Assembly: GCA_032358255.1 (NCBI GenBank)
Contig: JAULBX010028049.1
Coordinates: 62,001-126,000, forward strand
DNA from: Heterotrichella gracilis
Lineage: Eukaryota > Sar > Xanthophyceae > Tribonematales > Xanthonemataceae
DNA: 64,000 nucleotides
Direction: 5' to 3'
A model generated the notes under the pieces. The model saw only the letters and a program-made list of their open reading frames with translations. It was not told the origin of the DNA and made no database searches. A program made the position numbers and the translations under genes. This document shows, one piece after another, positions 61,101 through 64,000 of the stretch. Each line of letters starts with the position of its first letter. Positions within the stretch are counted from its first letter, which is position 1.

Positions 61101-64000
61101 TATACCTTACTTCAGACCTCTACACCACCACATGCATGTGTTGAGCAGCCCCCTGCCCTCCACCCACCTGCGCCATCCATGGTGCGCTCCACCCCCTCCG
61201 CCCCGCCCTCCTGCCCCCCCGCCACCTCCAGCACCCCACAGCTGATGCCCCCATCACTGACCACCGGCCCCAGCTGCGCCCACAGGCCTTCCACAGTGCC
61301 TGGCTCCTTGAGCTTGCCAATGTTCCCGTGCCAGTCAAAGTTGATGAGGCGGATGGGGGCGCCGGGCACCCGCTGGTTCACGCTGCGCACGCCCTGCACC
61401 ATTACCAGTGGGTGTAAGTAATCTGATAAAAAAATACTAATGATTATGATTATGATAATAATCATAGTAACATATAATTCGGGCAAAGGGGAGTGTACAT
61501 GGTTGGGATTGTGGGTTTGGTGGCGATGTAAAAAGCAGTTGCCTTATCCCTGCCATCCGTTCCAAACCCCACCCGCCATCACACACCCCAAACCCCAAAC
61601 CCTAAACCCCTACACCCACCTCTGCAAAGTGCTCCGACAGCGCCTGCTCGTTCTTCTTCACCATGCTCTTGCGAAGCAGGTTCACGCAGATGATGGCCAC
61701 ACCCGTGCTGGGGTCAACACCACCCTCCTCGCCCACCACCCCTTCCCCCTCCACTCCACTGCCATCCCCTTGACCGTCAGTTTCCGTCGCTGCCGCGCCC
61801 CCCTGGGCCGCCAGCGCTGTTGCCAGCCCCTGGTCTGGTGTGTAGCGCTTCTGCAGGCGGCGGAAGTACCTGTGCAGCGGCAGGCAGTCACTCCCCTATT
61901 TATCCTCTTACTTTTCATTTTCTTAATTACGGTCATTGAGATATCAGAACCGCAGATCACAGTACGCAAGAACAATCACTAAGCTGGTCATCACCTGGTC
62001 ACATGCCACATGCATAGGCACATGGCCCAAGTACATATGGAACACATGCAGGAGCCCCCACTTGCACAGCGCACATGGCCCCAGCCACCAGCACATGCCC
62101 TTCAACCCTCCCTACCGACCCACCCACCTCCTGGTCCCTCGGTAAGGATTTGTTGCGTTGATGATCACCTCCGCCTCCCCCACACCCCCTGACTTGATCT
62201 CCACCCCCCACCAGATGGGCACAGTGCCCCTGCGCCACACGTAGCTGCTCCACCGCAGGCCCCCCTCATCCTCGCCTCCCACAGGCACAGCCCACACAAT
62301 CTGCAGCACACCAAGGCACACTCAGCATGGCCACCGATGTACCTGATATCCTAATCAGTATGTACACACACCATTTTGTAACATACACCAAGGGTAATAT
62401 GGTGCTGATAGGACTATTCCTCATCCTATTACCCTTGCATTGTCCCATTGAGGTGGCGCCGGGATTACACTTCTGCTATTTTGTGACACCCATTTTCCCC
62501 ACCAGAATACTTTGCTCCCCACCTGCTCGCACTCCACCTCGTTGCCCGGCGATGCCAAGCTGTTGAGTCCCCGCGCGATGTAGCGCATGCCGGGGTGCAG
62601 GCGGGAGCGGCGCGACAGCAGCGCCACGCAGTAGCGCTGCGCGTCGCAGTCCTCAAGCAGCCGGGATTCAGCCAGGCCCTGGGATTGGAAGGTGATTGGA
62701 GGGTAGTTGAAATTAACGTTCCATGTACATTCATGCAACTAGTGCAAGGACCGTCATCCCTCGTCTTCACGAGGGCCAATGCCACCAACACGAGACCTAT
62801 TTCCCCCGCCCCATCCATCCACATTCCCTTGCCTGCATTAATGGTGGGCACTGATCTGCCAGGCCCGCCATGCAATGCAGACATCCAGCTGTTCCATGCA
62901 TACATATCCAAGCATTACTGCCCCTCACCCAACAACAACCCAATGAATCGCCTGTGAGATCCGTGGTTTTCAGTGGCACCACCATCACCACCACCATCGC
63001 CACCGCCGCCGCCGCCACCATCGCCACCGCCGCCGCCGCCACCACCCCCACCACCACCACACCAACTACCACCACCACTAATACCACCACACCCACCTGC
63101 ATGAGCGGTGGGCACAGGTCCGCCAGACCCGCAGCCCTCAGCGAGGCTGACAGCCAGCTGTTCCACACAAACTCCCACGAGGGCTGGGTGCGGGGGTGGG
63201 CCGAGGGGAAGGGGCGGCTGATGTCGGCGGTCTCGCAGTAAAAGTGCGCGTTGTTGACTGTGAAGCGCATCAGCATGGCCAGGTTGGAGGCCTCCTCTTG
63301 CTGCAGGGGCTGGCCGGTGACGGCGGCGTCGCCGGGCTGCGGTGGGGGGTTGGGGTGGGGGTGGTGGTGACGGCGGACGTCAAGAGGATTCAGGGCCATC
63401 GGTAGGGGGTGGGGAGATTGCCAAGAGGTAAGGGAGTGGGTGCATGCACCAGCCAGTGCGGCTCGGTGGGCCGTGCAGGGCACGTGCTGTGAATTGCGCG
63501 CGCGGAGGCATGTACTATGCGTGTGCTGCATATTATGACACGCTTACATACATTTACAATGGATGGAGTGTGTAAATGCACGTGCATGATAAATGGCTAT
63601 GCAGGTCCCAGGTTCAACCCCCTACCTGCAACGGTATCTGGATCCACCTGCTCTCAGCCACCACCCGCACCACGTGGCCCCCCGGCAGGGTCATGGCGGG
63701 CCTGAAGCGGGCTACCAGCAGCACCAACCCTGTGTTGCCCACTGGCACATAGCCAAGCAGCGCACAGCCGCGCTCCACGATCTGCGCACGCGGGGTAGTG
63801 AGCGTGGGTGGCGGGGAATTGCATGGCATTTGGGCAGCAGGTTGTGAAGGGCAGTGCATGGCGTGCATGGCGTGTGGCCGTGGTCGGTGATTGCACCCTG
63901 ATTGGGGCACGCAAGTATGCAAGAAACTATGTAGTCTCACAAAAAAAGGGTGGATAGAGACACTAGGCGTGTCACTGTGCTGGTTGGAGGTGGCACCAGG
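58139..64000 (-). CDS. SAC9: SAC9-type phosphoinositide phosphatase with WW domain (5' end outside window)
   Basis: The gene enters from the right edge; its N-terminus is not in the window. In protein order: ALLGYVPVGNTGLVLLVARF (about 63650-63780), NNAHFYCETADISRPFPSAH (63100-63300), RYCVALLSRRSRLHPGMRYI (about 62520-62680), WAVPVGGEDEGGLRWSSYVW (62140-62300), YFRRLQKRYTPDQ (61620-61870), NQRVPGAPIRLINFDWHGNI (61170-61395). The SAC catalytic signature RYNCADSLDRTNAASYFAGV (60800-60940) has the CX5R(T/S)-type core Cys-Ala-Asp-Ser-Leu-Asp-Arg-Thr. A WW domain follows (GWEARYDETSQRTFFIDHNN then KVTTW, 59925-60000), then LYTSSRAMHSAIIGLLQ (59165-59300) and SVQRRYNNLLSDATRQQVLE (58715-58905). This SAC-plus-WW order is the plant SAC9 arrangement, linked to PI(4,5)P2 and PI(5)P turnover in endocytic traffic. 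The acidic last exon ends at 58139, much earlier than in land plants, so the long plant C-terminal region is missing or lies in unseen exons. Confidence 0.9.
58505..58800. repeat. exon-edge echo in SAC9
   Basis: GGAAGTAGGTCCTGAGCCTC followed by AGCCCCAGGAACATCTCCA (58755, exon) has an intronic copy at about 58503: GGAAGTAGGTCCTGAGCCTG followed by TACCCAGCAACACCTCCA. Confidence 0.75.
58632..58656. repeat. (GAT)n microsatellite
   Basis: Eight uninterrupted TGA/GAT units lie in a SAC9 intron between an exon-edge echo and the exon. Confidence 0.9.
62832..63172. repeat. exon-edge echo in SAC9, partly decayed
   Basis: The exon end at about 63098-63171 (minus strand NSWLSASLRAAGLADLCPPL then MQ) recurs at 62832-62904, where it reads NSWMSA and, after a small indel, AGLADQCPPLMQ. 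The donor of the copy is GCAAGG rather than GT. A CCA/CCG triplet expansion separates the two copies. Confidence 0.8.
62976..63096. repeat. CCA/CCG triplet expansion
   Basis: About 120 bp of almost pure CCACCA, CCGCCG and ACCACC triplets, with an internal duplicated CACCATCGCCACCGCCGCCG block, inside a SAC9 intron. Confidence 0.9.

Overview
The window is nuclear DNA of a flagellated green alga. Genes are split into many exons with GT-AG introns, GC-rich third codon positions and coding exons mostly of 40-350 bp. The gene set is algal/plant-like: a SAC9-type SAC+WW phosphoinositide phosphatase and an RMA/RNF5-type tail-anchored RING ligase. The LRR-coiled-coil VFL1/LRRCC1 homologue points to centrioles and flagella. 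Introns are littered with TTTAGGG/CCCTAAA (plant-type telomere motif), but the window is not a chromosome end. A prasinophyte such as the Pyramimonadales is plausible; I cannot fix the species.

Layout. 1-442: end of an unidentified + gene (weak). 554-2396 (+): small protein with a winged-helix/HTH-like segment. About 4152-5333 (+): Gln-rich heptad protein. 5468-14767 (-): very large coiled-coil protein in at least 17 exons. 16144-16578 (+): small coiled-coil protein. 17659-23254 (-): protein made from the C-terminal half of NAD+-dependent DNA ligase (HhH region plus three BRCT-type domains), with no adenylation domain seen. 24599-27892 (-): unrecognised protein with a Cys-rich acylation-like N-terminus and two hydrophobic segments. 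29084-35293 (-): PRP28/DDX23 spliceosomal DEAD-box helicase. 36157-46885 (-): RAD50. 47407-48364 (+): REV7/MAD2L2, head to head with RAD50 over 521 bp. 48408-54545 (+): VFL1/LRRCC1, 43 bp after REV7. 55903-56948 (-): RMA/RNF5-type E3 ligase. 58139 to the right edge (-): SAC9, 5' end outside the window. The RAD50, REV7 and ligase-derived BRCT genes form a loose genome-maintenance neighbourhood.

The most striking signal is not a gene. In at least 20 introns, on both strands and in nearly every gene, a 30-100 bp copy of the neighbouring exon edge, with its splice site, lies inside the intron. In about half of the cases I checked, a TTTAGGG-rich spacer separates exon and copy. Several copies keep the reading frame and differ from the exon almost only at synonymous sites; others are decayed or carry a frameshift. 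The RAD50 zinc-hook exon edge is present four times in a row. I call these exon-edge echoes. They look like the footprint of staggered-break repair with telomere-motif filler, a route to intron growth or gain. Use of some copies as alternative exons, or an assembly artefact, must be excluded.

The stretches between genes hold no tRNA, rRNA, CRISPR array or recognisable transposon that I can see. Exon coordinates come from reading splice sites and frames by eye. Those for REV7, VFL1, the RING gene, the HTH gene and the first ten or so RAD50 exons are phase-checked; others are approximate.
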